Shown: in pieces, positions 44,398 through 55,999 of the stretch | How positions within the stretch are numbered: position 1 is the stretch's first letter | How the letters are laid out: each line of letters starts with the position of its first letter | Assembly: GCF_000711695.1 (NCBI RefSeq) | Contig: NW_013547003.1 | Location: 62,001-126,000 of the forward strand | Source of the DNA: Tilletiaria anomala UBC 951 | Lineage: Eukaryota > Basidiomycota > Exobasidiomycetes > Georgefischeriales > Tilletiariaceae | Direction of reading: 5' to 3' | Length of the DNA stretch: 64,000 nucleotides | Program-made: the position numbers and the translations under genes | The notes under the pieces: generated by a model | What the model saw: the letters and a program-made list of their open reading frames with translations, nothing else | What the model was told of the DNA's origin: nothing | Databases searched by the model: none

Positions 44398-45245
44398 TTA
44401 CCGGTCTGGTCCAGGTGGCGAGTTGCCAGGATTCGCTGGTCCTTGTTCATTTGGCTCAGGAGTAGTGTCGGCGTCCTGTTGCTGTTTCCGGCGTATCCCT
44501 TCCCACTCGGCCTCTATTCTCTCACGAGCGCGTACGACCTTGCTTTGAATATAGAAGCTGCCTGCGCCACCTCCCGTCTGCCCTTTCGGCGCGGGTGGTG
44601 CATTTGTCTTGAAGAGATGTTCGTAAGACTGTGCAATGTGGAGGAAGCGAAGAAAGGCAGGACACACGAAAGGGGCAGAGTCAATATGGGGCAGCGCTAT
44701 GCGTTCTGACGGGGTGCGCCTCAAGCTAAAGGATAGCTCACCTTGATCATTGCTTCTACCTCTTGTGCTGTCGGTAGCTCAAGCGCTTTGCTCTCCTCTT
44801 TGAAGTTGAGAATCATCTTGGCCTCGTCCATCGTCATTCTATGAGCTCGCGTAATCTGATCCGTTATGCTCCCACCCCCTGCACCCCCAGCCCCGGCTCC
44901 GGCTCCGGCTGCCCCCGCCGCTGCCTCCATCTGTCCTGCTCTCGCATCTGCAAAATTCGTGGGAGTAGTTTGCACGACATTGTCCAGTCAGATAGAGGGA
45001 CAGAAAGGACAAAAAGAGTTGCCCTGAAACTCACTCCGTGCTGCTTGCCGCCCAGCCTCTAAGAATGCTCGTCCGACAATTACTGATCCTTGGAAGAGGA
45101 TTTGCGCCAATACCTTTGGAAGCGACTGCAGCCAGCGTAAAGTTCAAAGCAGGAGAGCCATCGGTCAGCAGCCAGCACAGGGGCGAGAGAGAGTCTGTGC
45201 GAGCGGGGCGGCATCTGCCAGCCGGTGAAGAAGGCACCTCACCAT
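44398..45245 (-). CDS. PAM16: PAM16/TIM16, mitochondrial import motor subunit
   Basis: J-like partner that restrains Pam18 at the TIM23 import motor in the matrix. Exons 45245-45243, 45125-45035, 44947-44742 and 44628-44398 give 176 residues. The N-terminus SLPKVLAQILFQGSVIVGRA matches the family's hydrophobic anchor, then FLEAGRQAARNARAG. The J-like part has ITRAHRMTMDEAKMILNFKE and SYEHLFKTN, with no HPD triplet, as expected for Pam16. GSFYIQSKVVRARERIEAEW ends the domain; the tail is Pro/Gln-rich. A Gly/Ala run (about residues 43-60) separates anchor and J-like part. The first coding exon is just ATG, followed by a GTGAGG donor. Confidence 0.9.
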
Positions 45246-46099
45246 AGTGCTTGGTCTCTGTGAGTGCGAGCTCTGGCACAAGTCCTTGAATGCAACCTGG
45301 CTCAACCCTCAACGGCAGGCTCGAGGGTTTCGGCAGCGTGATCAAGCGAGCTTGTCCATGCAATGCTGCTCATCGAAGTCCATCGGTAGCGATAACCTCG
45401 CCTCTCCTCACCTCTCCATACCCCGGGTGAAGCGAGCGGCTTGGAGAAAAGGTGTGTAAGGCGGCGGGCGGAACTCACAAAATTTTGGCGATGAGGAGAG
45501 ACTTTCCCTTCATCATCGCTCCTGTGGTCTGCAATCCACCACCATTTTGGCAGGAGACATTCTATGCAGGTTCTGGTATAGGTGTTCTCCATTGCAATGA
45601 GAAGTGCTTGCATCACTTGATGGTCTACAGGAGAAAGGTGTAGAAAAAACTGCCTAGCGCGGCGTTTCCTTAGGCACCTGGGATTCCAACATTGAGAAAC
45701 TAATGCTGGCGCATATTCCTGGTGGTGAGGACCAACTATAAGGTTATGAGCGAAGGGCTGCATGATGATTTATGCCAGTCTAGCACTTGGCTTCCATGTT
45801 CATAACCATTGCATATACCCCACGTCGGCTCCGTGCATGATGGGCAATCGAAGGAGTGAGCCGACATCGGGCGTCTTGCAGCCGCAGAGCTTCTGCGAGA
45901 TAGTTAAAATGTCAGAATCAAGATCAACATACTATATGTGGAACGAGCCTAGGTTTGCATCTCCCCATTTCACATGCAAGATGCGCTCTTACTCAGCTAC
46001 AAGTGTAACTGCGTGCCGTTCAATTTGCCCCTTGTCTTTTGGCTTTTCTCGACCCTGCGTGGCATCATCACTCGGCATAGGAGGGTGAGCGGATAAGCG
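45246..46099. other. Gene-poor region upstream of PAM16
   Basis: 850 bp including the PAM16 promoter. Short open frames only; none has splice or motif support. Confidence 0.45.
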
Positions 46100-46990
46100 A
46101 GGCGATGAGCGATGAAACCGAGCTTAAGATATTGACGCAATCCAAGCTTGGCACCTCGTGCGTCAACCTGGCATCTGTGCACTTGGACTCCTGGAGCTCA
46201 TTCAAGACTTCCACTCCTTCCGAAAGCTCTTCAGATGATGACAGGGAACACAAAGCCGAATCGAAGCCAGTGACGACGAGGACGATGGCTATGATGCAGT
46301 AGCGGACCAGCCGCAAGAAACCCTCGATGCGCAAGCAGACATGGACGTCACCGGAGAGAGTCCGTTCGACCGGAAAGGGGATAAGCGGCAAGAGGGCCAA
46401 AGACTCGAACCGATCAGCTCCCAGCGACAACCAAAAAGAGTTGCACGGTCTGAAATGAGAAATAGTCGCCGCAGGGTATCGCTCGCTCGGCTCTTTCGCC
46501 CCTGCTATCGATTTTCCCTCGTTTTGGGCTGCACTGCAGAAGCAAAAGAGCAGCTCGCCTCCCGGAGTACTGCATGGCGCATTCTGCGCCGATGTGCCCA
46601 AGAAGACAAGCTTCCCGACCTGGTACAAGCTAGTTGGAGTCAGCGGCTGGCGCAGGAAGAGGACCATGGGCAGGCACGAGGTGCTGGCGAAGGGCGCTCT
46701 CAGAGCGATGATGCCATGATCTACCATCGGCTGGTCCGTCAAAATGAATGCACTGGTGGACTCTGGAAAATACGGCCATACGCTGAGCTTCAATAGTATT
46801 GGTTTCGAGAAGCCCTTCAGGTTACGAGTCACGACGGCTGAATGCTGATGGCTGCACGTCAACAGCACTGCAGCCCACCTGAGGCCAATAAGCAGTCTTG
46901 AGATTGGTACCTACGTCCGCGATGACCTGTGGCATGCGCCTTATGCGCCAATGGGCCATGAAGCGAATTGCTGGTTGTGTAGTGAATAGT
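46100..46990 (+). pseudogene. Degenerate coding relic, family unknown
   Basis: The plus strand carries coding-like pieces in alternating frames: SDETELKILTQSKLGTSC, DDEDDGYDAVADQPQETLDA, FWAALQKQKSSSPPGVLHGA, CADVPKKTSFPTWYKLVGVS, KMNALVDSGKYGHTLSFNSI then GFEKPFRLRV, and SLEIGTYVRDDLWHAPYAPM. Stops and shifts occur every 100-200 bases without convincing splice sites. The 266-codon open frame on the other strand (46068-46868) has Leu/Ser-rich composition typical of an antisense shadow. I recognise no family, so this is a guess at a decayed gene. Confidence 0.35.
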
Positions 46991-47374
46991 GAGAGTGGCA
47001 GAAGTCGTTGGGAAGTGCTCAATCCTTGTTGCACCAACCTGAGAGGGCGGAACGCATAAATCGCAAGGAAAGTGTGATATCTCCAACTCTCCATTCATTG
47101 AACAATATCAGTCGTCACCATCGTCGATCACATCTTCATACTTGACGATGACCATGAGACGCAAATGATGTGTGGTTGAGGCACATGGATCTGTGCAACC
47201 ATCAGCACGTGTGACCCACGGCCCCGTGGATAATGAACAAGCAGGCAGCGGTGGGATAGTCTTGGAGAGGGCGGACAGCGAAGGAGCGTCCCGCGTCTCC
47301 CCCGATCGACTTTGACTCAGTCTACGCATCAACCCATGCAGCAACGCCCTGAGGCTGGGCCCGAGTGATCCAGT
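46991..47374. other. Intergenic upstream of the PHD-finger gene
   Basis: About 380 bp with the likely promoter of the PHD-finger gene. Nothing specific seen. Confidence 0.4.
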
Positions 47375-49855
47375 ATGGGCTCTAAATCGTGCCAGGATGA
47401 CTCCTCTCCGCTCACGGAGCCCAGATCTAGTCCAATTAAGGCCGCGGTTCCTCTTTCACCTGATGCGGTGCATGAAGTGACTGCTGGAGTACCTGGCGCC
47501 AAGGCTGGGGCGGCGCCGTCGGGCGATCAAGACCAGTGCCAGGCTGACGAGGACAGAGCTTTAGATTACTGTCAAGCTGACCAGGTCACCAAGATGGAAA
47601 AAGAAGGAGCAGCCAAAAGCAAGAAGCCGACCGCCCCAGATTTGGTCCATGTCTATGAGGGGCTTGAGGGACCGGGATCCAGCAATTCTGATCGAGACGA
47701 GACCGGCAATCGATGCAGGAGTCGAGCCACACAAGAGCCTGGAACTCTCCTACTACCTCTTTTGTCGCAGGATGTAGTGCCAACTGCCGAAGCTGAAGCT
47801 ACCAAGCGCGACTTGGCAGAGCTGGGGGACGCTGTTAGCGACGATTCGCTCACGGATCTCGAGGAACTGATAGGATCTGGAACCGATGGCGGGGATGAAA
47901 GCGGTATCGAGAGCGAGAAAACATCCTCTAACGAAAGCTGGGACCTGGGGTGAGTTGAAATGCATGACCAACTTGCGCAGTCGATTCCGCAGTCGGCTCA
48001 TCTCACATACACTGTGCCTGTCCTCTCAGCTGCGAATGCTGCGGCGCGTTCATCCGCAACGCAGATCTTACAGATGACGTAGCTCTGATATGCTGCAGCG
48101 TATGCGAGACCTGTGAGTGCTAGCGTGGCGAGTCCTACGGCGGCCTTGGCTTGACAATTCAAGCCAACCTTCCGCTTTCTATTTACAGGGCAGCACATCA
48201 GATGCTGGGATCGCCATTTGAACAAGAACGGCCTCCCACCACGTGACTGGGATGCAGAAGGAGAAGATTTCTTCTGCACGCGCTGCAAGACACCGAATCA
48301 TTCCATTCCGCTTCCCGCATATGCCATTGACATCAAAGTCAAGGCGGAGCAACGTGGTAGCTTGCGTACGTCCGAGAAGAAGCAAGCTAAACGCCCAAAG
48401 GCGCGAGGACCGGACGCGGAAGAGCCAGTCTGGAAGAAGATCAAGGTGTCAAGAATGGAGAATGGTAGAATAGTGACCAAGCACCAGGAGCAAAAATCAG
48501 AAGCAAAGCCACCAACGAAGGGCAAGGATGAAGACGTTCATCTTTCTCCTAGCACTAGCTCGAGCAGCCAGCATAAGGGCAAGTCACAAAAGATGTACCG
48601 GCTCAAGGGAGCAAAACATCCCGTTTTGCTTGATGAAAATAGTAGCCAGGCGAAGACGAAGTTGGGGAGTGAGAAGGATGGGACAGGCGGAGGTCAGAAG
48701 GCGAGGCGCACAATCAAGTTGATGAGGCGCCAACATGCACAGAAGAGTAGTGATGATGAGCAGAAAGGTGAAAGGCCATCAATGCCCGCTCTGGAGCCGG
48801 CGAAGACGCCGACAAGCACGCATCTAACCCCTGGCTCCCAGGCGTCAGGGTCGGCGGCGGCAGCGGCGGTCAAATCCGTCAAATCGTTCTTGTCTCCTCT
48901 TCAGAAACAACCATCCGATGCCAGGCCTGCTATTACCGCATCCAAGCTTGGTCCTGTGCCATCGACATCAAGGAAAGCCCCTGCACAGAATATATCCGAC
49001 GTGAAAGCTGCAGAGGCAGCGGGTGCTGCACGCATCAAGGCGGCCACGAACGCCAATAACGCCGCGCGCTTGCAGGCCGCCAAAGCAGGCAGTGCCGGCC
49101 CGCGTGCTTCCAGTGGATCTTCTTCCGCCAGTAGGCTGCTCAGCAGTCTTCTTGGCGGGCCATCGTCCAGCAAGCCAACCAGCGGCGCATCCACGCCCAG
49201 CTCCAGCAGACAGCAAGAGAAGGATAAGCCGAAAGCGGTTCAGGATGCTGGGCAGAAGAAGCAACCTTTCCAGCACAGAGGGCACAAAGGGCACTACAAA
49301 CAGTCCGACAGTATAGGAGCGCAAGGTGCCAAGGGAGAAACTATGACGTGAGCATCGCTTCTTCCACGTTGTGAGGGGCTGTTGCTCACACATTTTCTTG
49401 GTACAGAGAGGAAGAGATGGCAAGGCGTCGGGAGGCCTCGATGCGCAAGTGGGAAAATTACAAGGTGCTTAGTTACACGTGTGTCCGCCCATGGGAACAA
49501 ACGAAGACAGCCTTCTTACAGCTCTCCATGCGTCGAACAGGGATTTGATCTGCTGCGTCATTCAGATTCTATGAAACAAGCAGAAAGGGACTTGCAAGCA
49601 GCCATGAAATTGGATCCGCGGATGCAGATCAAGAATTGGCAATTCGGCCTTTCAGGGCAGCTCTTTCGTAAAAACGGCCCTCTCGATCCTCCTGGTCCGC
49701 CTGTCGACTATGCGAAAAAATTTGCAGATGAGGCGGCAAGTACAATTGCTGCTACTCCTGCAAGTGTCGCCATCGCCGCTACTGCTGTTTCCGGCGGCGC
49801 CGCTGTAGGACCTTCTGGAACGCCTACAGCTGCACCTCCAGGGCGTTGGGCATGA
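47375..49855 (+). CDS. PHD-finger chromatin protein
   Basis: Likely reader of methylated histone tails. Five exons (47375-47949, 48030-48112, 48189-49347, 49407-49464, 49541-49855) give 729 residues. An acidic, disordered N-terminus ends SSNESWDLG, then a single PHD finger built across three exons: CECCGAFIRNADLTDDVALI, CCSVCETWQHIRCW and FFCTRCK. The C4HC3 ligands are in place and the aromatic TWQHIRCW is standard. Beyond it is a basic Lys/Ser-rich region, an Ala-rich coiled stretch, and a C-terminal helical part from MRKWENYKGFDLLRHSDSMK. No SET, bromo or TFIIS-like domain is evident. The last acceptor (ending 49540) was chosen because the earlier one (49521) runs into a stop. Confidence 0.8.
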
Positions 49856-50043
49856 TGGCATCCGACTTCCAGCTGTTCTACAGCCCGATAATATTCTGGA
49901 ATTCCTTGTATAACCATACTGTTTAAATCTGCATCTGCAGTTTCATTGCAATTTGTGAACATTACACAGAGTTGTCAAAAGACATCTAATATACTGACAG
50001 TGTACAATGATGAGTCGAACAGGCGAGGCGGGGCTCGCATGTA
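49856..50043. other. Convergent intergenic, PHD gene / CHK1
   Basis: 188 bp between converging stops. Nothing further. Confidence 0.4.
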
Positions 50044-52410
50044 CTACATAGGAACTACCAATTGCTTAACGGTGTCTGACTTGACAATTGTCGCAAATAG
50101 CTTCCTCCATTCTAGAGGGCTGCCGCTTGACCTGTTCATCAGAACAAGAGATTTGATCTGTAACTTCTTGCCATTGACACAGATCGGACTTGGTCGGCCT
50201 CGGAGTGGCAGCGCGTCGATGTAGATGTTCCCAGCCAACGGGCACTTGCGTCTGTCTGATAGCGCAATGTGCAGCCTCGCGCCCAGCGGTCGCCCCTTCG
50301 CTTCATCGCTGCCACCCGCCAGCTCGTCATCGTCGTCCATGCCGTCACCAACGGCTCCTTCGTCGCCACCAAATACGGGCATCCAATTCTTCTGCGGCTC
50401 CTGCGTCAACGTACTGAAGCCTTCAATGATATTATCCATGTCGAGGAGGTGCTGCTCCTGCGCTCGGTGCGGTGTCAAAGTGTAGACGTTCGTTTGCGCT
50501 CGCTCTTGCTGTAGAATGGCGAGCAGATGCGGTACAAGCTCTCCGGGCTCCGCAGCGCAGAAGAAGCGCGTAGTCTGTGCGGAGAATCGCTGCGCATGAC
50601 CTGCAATGTCCGCCCATTGGGTCTTTGCATTTCGGGGAGTGGATACCGATCAGAAAGGTACGGAGGGCCACGAGGCTCGGCTTTGGCCAACTCACCATGC
50701 CAGCCCAGACCTCCTGGAATTGCGTGCTGTTTGGGTTCTGTGTCATAGTAGCTAATCGCCTACCCGGCAACTGCTGACTCATGGCGAAGCGTTTCGCACG
50801 CTCGTCGCCTGTGATGCTTGGGCCCATCGAAGCTGACGGTGCGCCAAGGTCCATTTCCTCCAGGCCGGATGACGAAACCGTGACTGCCCCGGGTTGCGTT
50901 GCTGCAGGCCTGTGATCGAAAAACAAGCAGCGACAGGAAGAATTCAGTGCAAGCTGTTCGGTTGAAGACCAGGCGTTCTTGGCTCACATGTCTATCACTT
51001 CGGCCCTTGCCCCATCGGTATGAAGATGCAGGTCACCTGCTTTAACCATGTTCTCCATCAGTGCTTGGACCAAGTTGCCGGTCTTCTCTTCAATGGAGAC
51101 GCCTCCTTGCAAAAACGCGTTTGGTCGGTTGAACCAGGCATGTTGCTGGATCTCGGCCAAGGAGATACGCTTTTCAGGTCGGGGAGTGAGCATCGCCTTT
51201 AGAAGATCTGTAGCAGGCATAAAATAGTGATGAACTGAAATCAGCCCATCATCTTCAGACTCGAGAAAGAGTGATTGACCCCAACGCACCTAATGGCTGC
51301 TCCGATATTCTGGTCCAGGGGTCATATTGGAGCAGCTCGCCGGTAAGGTATGCCTCATATTCTGGACTCCGAGTGGTCGGCTCATCCCAGGGAGTGTCTA
51401 AGATGCACCTCATGGTCAGACACGTGGATACTTGCTTCTTTAATCTGGGTTTGCTCACTCACTTCCGACCAGCAGTGCGAATAGCACAACACCAGCGCTC
51501 CACACGTCTACACCTTCGCCTTTGTATGGCTGCCCATTCATCTCAGGTGCAATGTACGGCAGGCTGCCGCACGCGCCTTTGAGAGAACGCTCTTTACCTT
51601 TGTACTTATAAACTGAGCACAGGCCGAAATCGGCGATTTTGAGGTCTCCCAGCGCGGACAACAGCAGATTCTCTGGCTTGATATCGCGATGAGTGATCCC
51701 TTGCGAGTGAATGTATTGCTTCAAGAAGGACAGATAGAAATTAAAGGTCCTCTTCGAATGAACGGCATGTTTATTGTGATCCTTACCATGCCAGCAATGA
51801 GCTGCCGAAAATAGTACTGCGCCAAATCTTCAGGGACTCCGGTGTCCGGAGCTGATTTGGATAGCGCATGGTACTCAGTAAACAAACTTTGGAGTATGCA
51901 TTTCTTATGCCTGACCCACCAATCTTGTCGAAAAGATCTCCTCCTGAGGCATACTCAAGCACCATGTAGAGTCCTGGTACAGAAATGCCAGCCGGTCGAG
52001 ATGCAGTGCCTAGCTCGTCAGCACCAACGAACTCCAGTACATTGATGTGCTTGAGTACACCATGTATTTGGACCTCTTTCTGAAGAGCTTGTCGGTCTGC
52101 TGGATGGCGAGCGGACGATTTGGATGTGATCGGCGCGTATGAGACTACCTTTACTGCTGCTTCTTTCCGTTTAGGATTGTCGGGATTCACGCCTTTGAAG
52201 ACTCTGGTTGGGAACAAGGAATGTAGCCGTGCGTCAACTCTTCTCCGACTAGTACCATTCGAGGTGCACTCAGCAGACTATTGGAACTCACTTGGAAAAG
52301 CCGCCGCCTCCGAGGAGCCGAGTGAGTCTATAACCCAGGACTTGGGGGTACTTCTGGCCGATGGACGATACTGGCGAAGGAGCCGGAACGCTCGAAGTAG
52401 GCGCTGCCAT
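50044..52410 (-). CDS. CHK1: CHK1 checkpoint kinase
   Basis: Effector kinase of the DNA damage and replication checkpoint. Eight exons (52410-52292, 52203-51920, 51851-51787, 51718-51463, 51397-51290, 51234-50988, 50909-50696, 50622-50044) give 623 residues. Gly loop LLGGGGFSKVFKG, catalytic Lys58 (AAVKVV), HRD at 166-168 in ITHRDIKPENLLL, DFG at 186-188, then SLPYIAPEMNGQPYKGEGVD and VWSAGVVLFALLVG. NTPWDEP follows, as in Chk1. LTPRPEKRISLAEIQQHAWF ends the kinase domain. The C-terminus carries a KA1-like region (about residues 430-623: FSTLTQEPQKNWMPVF, then IYIDALPLRG and SLVLMNRSSGSPLEWRKLF). The fourth exon holds the catalytic loop whole. All phases join. Confidence 0.92.
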
Positions 52411-52948
52411 GGATTCGACCGCCATTTAATTTACTTGACAAAGTCAGCAGGAGCAGGAATCCATCACAGGAAGGCTATGGCTGCGCGGCCGTCTTCTTTC
52501 TGTTAAATGAACAAAAAGCGTCGAGCTGGCACCACTTTGTTGGCCCCGAGGGTTGAGCTGGGCCCACGCAAAAGGCTTCGTCCATGTTGCTACTCCTTTC
52601 GTGTTTGCCTTTAACGGTTGAGTTGCCTTGTTTAACGGACGTGCACGCTGCACGCCGCACGCGACGCGACGCGTCGCAGCCTTCTTTCTTTCGAAACCGT
52701 TTATTGATTTATGTTGCACCCAAAAAGAAAGAACTACCCTGGAGTTTGTTGAGCTATCAGTGACCTTCGCGGTGAGGCAGTTCAGCGGGGCCAGGCGCCG
52801 CTCGACACATCAACGACGCTTTCGATCATCATGCGTACCAGCCAACCTGCTATTGAATACACTGAATGACTGATCAGAATGTTGAAGGGGGCGGAAGGTT
52901 ACCTGCCGACCACGGCAACACCTAGACGAAAGTGAGATTCTCTCGAAG
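52411..52948. promoter_or_regulatory. Divergent promoter region, CHK1 / CSN7
   Basis: 538 bp between divergent starts. It contains a 12-bp perfect palindrome centred on ACGCGT (52666-52677), within a GACGC-rich patch. The rest is unremarkable. Confidence 0.5.
52666..52677. promoter_or_regulatory. MCB-like palindrome (ACGCGT core)
   Basis: GCGACGCGTCGC is its own reverse complement and contains ACGCGT, the MBF (Mbp1-Swi6) site of G1/S genes in yeasts. It lies about 260 bp from the CHK1 start and 270 bp from the CSN7 start. Binding is not shown by sequence alone. Confidence 0.45.
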
Positions 52949-54127
52949 ATGGCTGTAGCAGCGAGTACCCTCGCAGCGGCGAAGCTCGAGCAATTCATGT
53001 TGCTCGCTCGAAGTGCAAAAGGAGCATCAGCAGCTAAGCTGATCGAGCGAGCAACGTCTGCCCCTGGTTGCTTTGTCTTTGCAGAGCTTCTTCAACAACC
53101 TTCAATAAGAGAAGTCAGTTTCTGCGTATGTGTGATTCCCTAAATGGTGGCTGACGCTCACATCCTTCATTCAGTTAAAGCACTCTGAAGAGCATAGTTC
53201 TGCGTATCGACTCCTTGAGCTCTTCGCCTATGGCGTACATGCAGACTACGCATCCTCTCCATATTCTTTTCCTAGCTTGAGCGAAGTGCAAGTTCAGAAG
53301 CTCAAGCTTCTAACGCTAGTGACGGAATGCTATCGATCTACGACGCTCAAGTATGACGACCTTCTCGCGGCATTAGACCTGCCGGATATGCGGGCGCTCG
53401 AAGATCTGATCATCGAGGGAATCTACGCAGGGATCGTCAGCGGCAGACTAGATGAAAAGTCTCAAATCTTTCAGGTCGAAGGATGTTTGGGCAGGGATGT
53501 GAGGGGAAAGCCAGAGCTTGAAAACTTAGTGAAGGAGCTCGAGAGGTGGTAGGTGTCCCCAGGAGATATTTAAACTCTGCACACCTGCTTATCTTTCTGC
53601 GCTTATTGTACCGTTACAGGTCCAATTCAGCAGAGTCAGCTCTTCAACTCCTCTCGGAGAGGATCGATCAGATCAAGCAACTCGATGCGAGTCGTGCAGA
53701 GCAACGGAGGAGGCATGATGCTCTGCTCTCTGAGCATTTGCAAAAAGCTGCGCGCCACATCCACGAAAGTAACAGCAAAGGGCCAGCTGCAAGCGGATAC
53801 AGTGAGCATCGTGGGGCAATGTTGAGAATTCCGATGTGCACCAGTGTTGACATCACACCAGCAGGCAGCTGACTGATTCGTGTTGGTGATGCAGGTGCGT
53901 TCTTTCCAAGTCAGGGCAACGAGCATATGATGGACGTCGGTAGCGATGACCTATCTGCTGCCAGAAGAGAGAAGAAGAAGTAAGCTCCTGCGCAGCTAGA
54001 TTTTCGCCGCCTGTAGACAGTGCACACTTGCGAGAAGAGCTCCTTTGACATGGAAGTTGTTACCATTTTTTACCGCAGAGGCTCGACCATCGGCGCAGGC
54101 GGACGGGGTAAGCGCAGTAGACCGTAA
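52949..54127 (+). CDS. CSN7: COP9 signalosome subunit 7
   Basis: PCI-domain subunit of the complex that removes NEDD8 from cullins. Exons 52949-53113, 53175-53548, 53620-53801, 53895-53979 and 54079-54127 give 284 residues. AAKLIERATSAPGCFVFAEL, then LLELFAYGVHADY, KLKLLTLVTECYRSTTLKYD and LEDLIIEGIYAGIVSGRLDE are the conserved CSN7 blocks, with the PCI winged helix at about 110-160. The C-terminal coil (LLSERIDQIKQLDASRAEQR) and the basic end GGRGKRSRP are also typical. The exon 1 donor is either GTCAGT at 53114, used here, or GTATGT at 53126, which would add VSFC. Confidence 0.88.
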
Positions 54128-54696
54128 GGATCTGCAGCAAACTCGGCCCCAGCAAATGGTTCAAGCTGGAGCTACTTATCATTCGCATAAGACGGTTCGC
54201 CATGCATCAATATTCTCGCAGACATTTGTATCATAAGCACGAGTATGCATTGATCACCATGCCCCTTGCCCCGCGACCTTGCAAACAAATCCCACGACAA
54301 CGTTACATTGACTCCTGCTTGAGACTGAGTGGTGAGCTTGACTTTTGCAGTTTGCAGGATGTCCAGCACACGTTCGATCGCAGGGTGTAGTCCTCCTTCG
54401 TACTTCACAATGGACGCCACAGCTTGCCTTGATTCAATGCTCGGTCCGTCAGAGGTATTACACACGCATACGCTTGTAGTACAGTAATGTGGAGCTGCAC
54501 TGCAGGCACAGAGGGTGAAAGCAAGGTACAGTGCGGCAGGGCGTGTTGCCTGTGGAGGAAGGTAAAGAAGATATGATACGGTCGAGCAGGCTCAGGGTTC
54601 CCAGGCAGCAGAACTCATGCGATATGAGTCGTCTGTCCACGAGTGAAGTATACAAGGCGTTGTACGAACAAGAGTATTGATCCCGGAGCACCCGTG
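54128..54696. other. Convergent intergenic, CSN7 / ATL gene
   Basis: 570 bp. A minus-strand stretch at 54250-54465 stays open (for example KYEGGLHPAIERVLDILQTA) but lacks a start, an acceptor or a family match, so it is not called. Confidence 0.4.
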
Positions 54697-55632
54697 CTAT
54701 GGATCTTCGGCTTCTGGATCAGAGCCTGAGTCATACTCGATATCGACCACATCAGGGACTGTGTCATTTTCAAATTTCGGCGATCAGCTTTATTGGATAC
54801 GAAAGTTCTGCGGGGGTTATCACATCACTCACACCATCCAAATCTAGTTAGATTCACCCTCCATCTCCCGCTCGTACCTACACCAGCACCTTGGGCTTCA
54901 CTAACCTCGACTCCTTCTGTGCAAGCCGGCCAGGATACGAGGTCTTTCAGCGTTAGAACAACATGACTCGCGTAAATCTTGGGCACTCTGGTGCATTTGT
55001 GGAACACGCATGGTTCCATCTCTAGCGCTTCATTCACCAAAGTGACAGAACGGCAGGCTCCCTTGGGTTGCATCTGGCTTTGAACCAAGGCTGTTCACCT
55101 CCTGAATCTAACTGCACGAAACCCACCTTCTCGTAGCATTTCTGCTTGCCTTTGCGCACCTTCTCCACCGTCGCCACGATCTGAAATGGACCCGTTGGCG
55201 CCGATGACGCGTTGCCAAGGGACAGTTGGATCGCCGAGAAATTTGAGCGCTGCACCTACCATACGCGAGTCTGCATCCAAAAAGGAAAGCAGAATCATGG
55301 TGTCAGGAATTGGCAACTGGGTTTGACCCTTTCATAGCAAGGACGCACGCGCAGGGTGTCCTGCGAGCTTGGCAATGTGTCCTAGTTGGTGTGGACACCG
55401 TGGTCACATCCGCGTTAGCTACTGGCCCTCCCGTTCGTTGCTACCCTAGAAGCTCACCGTAGGTCGTGACCGTACCTCTTGGGATCATCCGACAAATCTC
55501 GTACACCTGAGCTAGAAGTGCATATCGAAGCGTCAGTGAAAGTTGATCCGAACTGTTGCGGTATGGTTCAGAACCCGCGCTGGAGCACAGGATCGTGTTC
55601 AATGCGGTGCTCACCATGAAATTCTGCTGCAT
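54697..55632 (-). CDS. atl1: Alkyltransferase-like protein (ATL)
   Basis: Binds O6-alkylguanine and hands it to nucleotide excision repair; unlike MGMT it cannot remove the alkyl group. Six exons (55632-55615, 55506-55458, 55381-55349, 55270-55127, 54913-54833, 54758-54697) give 128 residues. MVYEICRMIPRGTVTTYGHI, AKLAGHPAHSRMVGAAL and PWQRVIGANGSIS are diagnostic: residues 51-55 read PWQRV where MGMT has PCHRV, so Trp52 replaces the acceptor Cys. The C-terminus RWRVNLTRFGWFPDVVDIEY matches fungal Atl1 plus an acidic tail. One intron is long (213 nt) with donor GTGGGT. The start codes a six-residue first exon. Confidence 0.88.
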
Positions 55633-55765
55633 TAACCCGCCCGGACATGCTGCGTGCACGCCTAATTTTTCGAAGCAGCCTGCTTGATAAATATCAAACA
55701 TCTAGCTTCCCATTTCTTATATCCAATATTGTTCAAAACCATGACCCGACGATCAGGGACCAACG

Positions 55766-55999
55766 CTAAAAGGATACAGCGTGGGAGCACCATGCGTAAT
55801 GGAGTCTTTTTGAACTAAGTCTGGACACTAGACGCGGAAACCGAATATGAGCCTTTCCCTCCGACCCTGGCCTCATCTTTTTGGTCACGCCGGCGGTGAG
55901 CACCTTTCTTTCGTGGCTCTTGACCCTCGCCAAGCCGTCCCTTAGCTCTTCCGCACACTCTCCAAGGATATCAGCAATAGACGTTGGCGCTTGCTCCAT
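55766..55999 (-). CDS. Small unrecognised protein
   Basis: From ATG 55997-55999 a 77-residue frame begins EQAPTSIADILGECAEELRD, an amphipathic helix, then GLARVKSHERK. After Lys a GTGCTC donor could start an 87-nt intron ending at a CAGACTTAG acceptor, giving a different basic C-terminus. I cannot choose between the two. It shares a 216-bp divergent promoter with the next gene. No family recognised; it might be part of a small subunit of a larger complex. Confidence 0.35.
   Translation of the reverse strand: MEQAPTSIADILGECAEELRDGLARVKSHERKVLTAGVTKKMRPGSEGKAHIRFPRLVSRLSSKRLHYAWCSHAVSF

Noticed and set aside
46068-46868. Minus-strand open frame of 266 codons
   Set aside because: Composition looks like an antisense shadow, no start context or motif, and the plus strand reads more like protein.
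54250-54465. Minus-strand open stretch between CSN7 and the ATL gene
   Set aside because: Protein-like in places but lacks a start, an acceptor and any family match.
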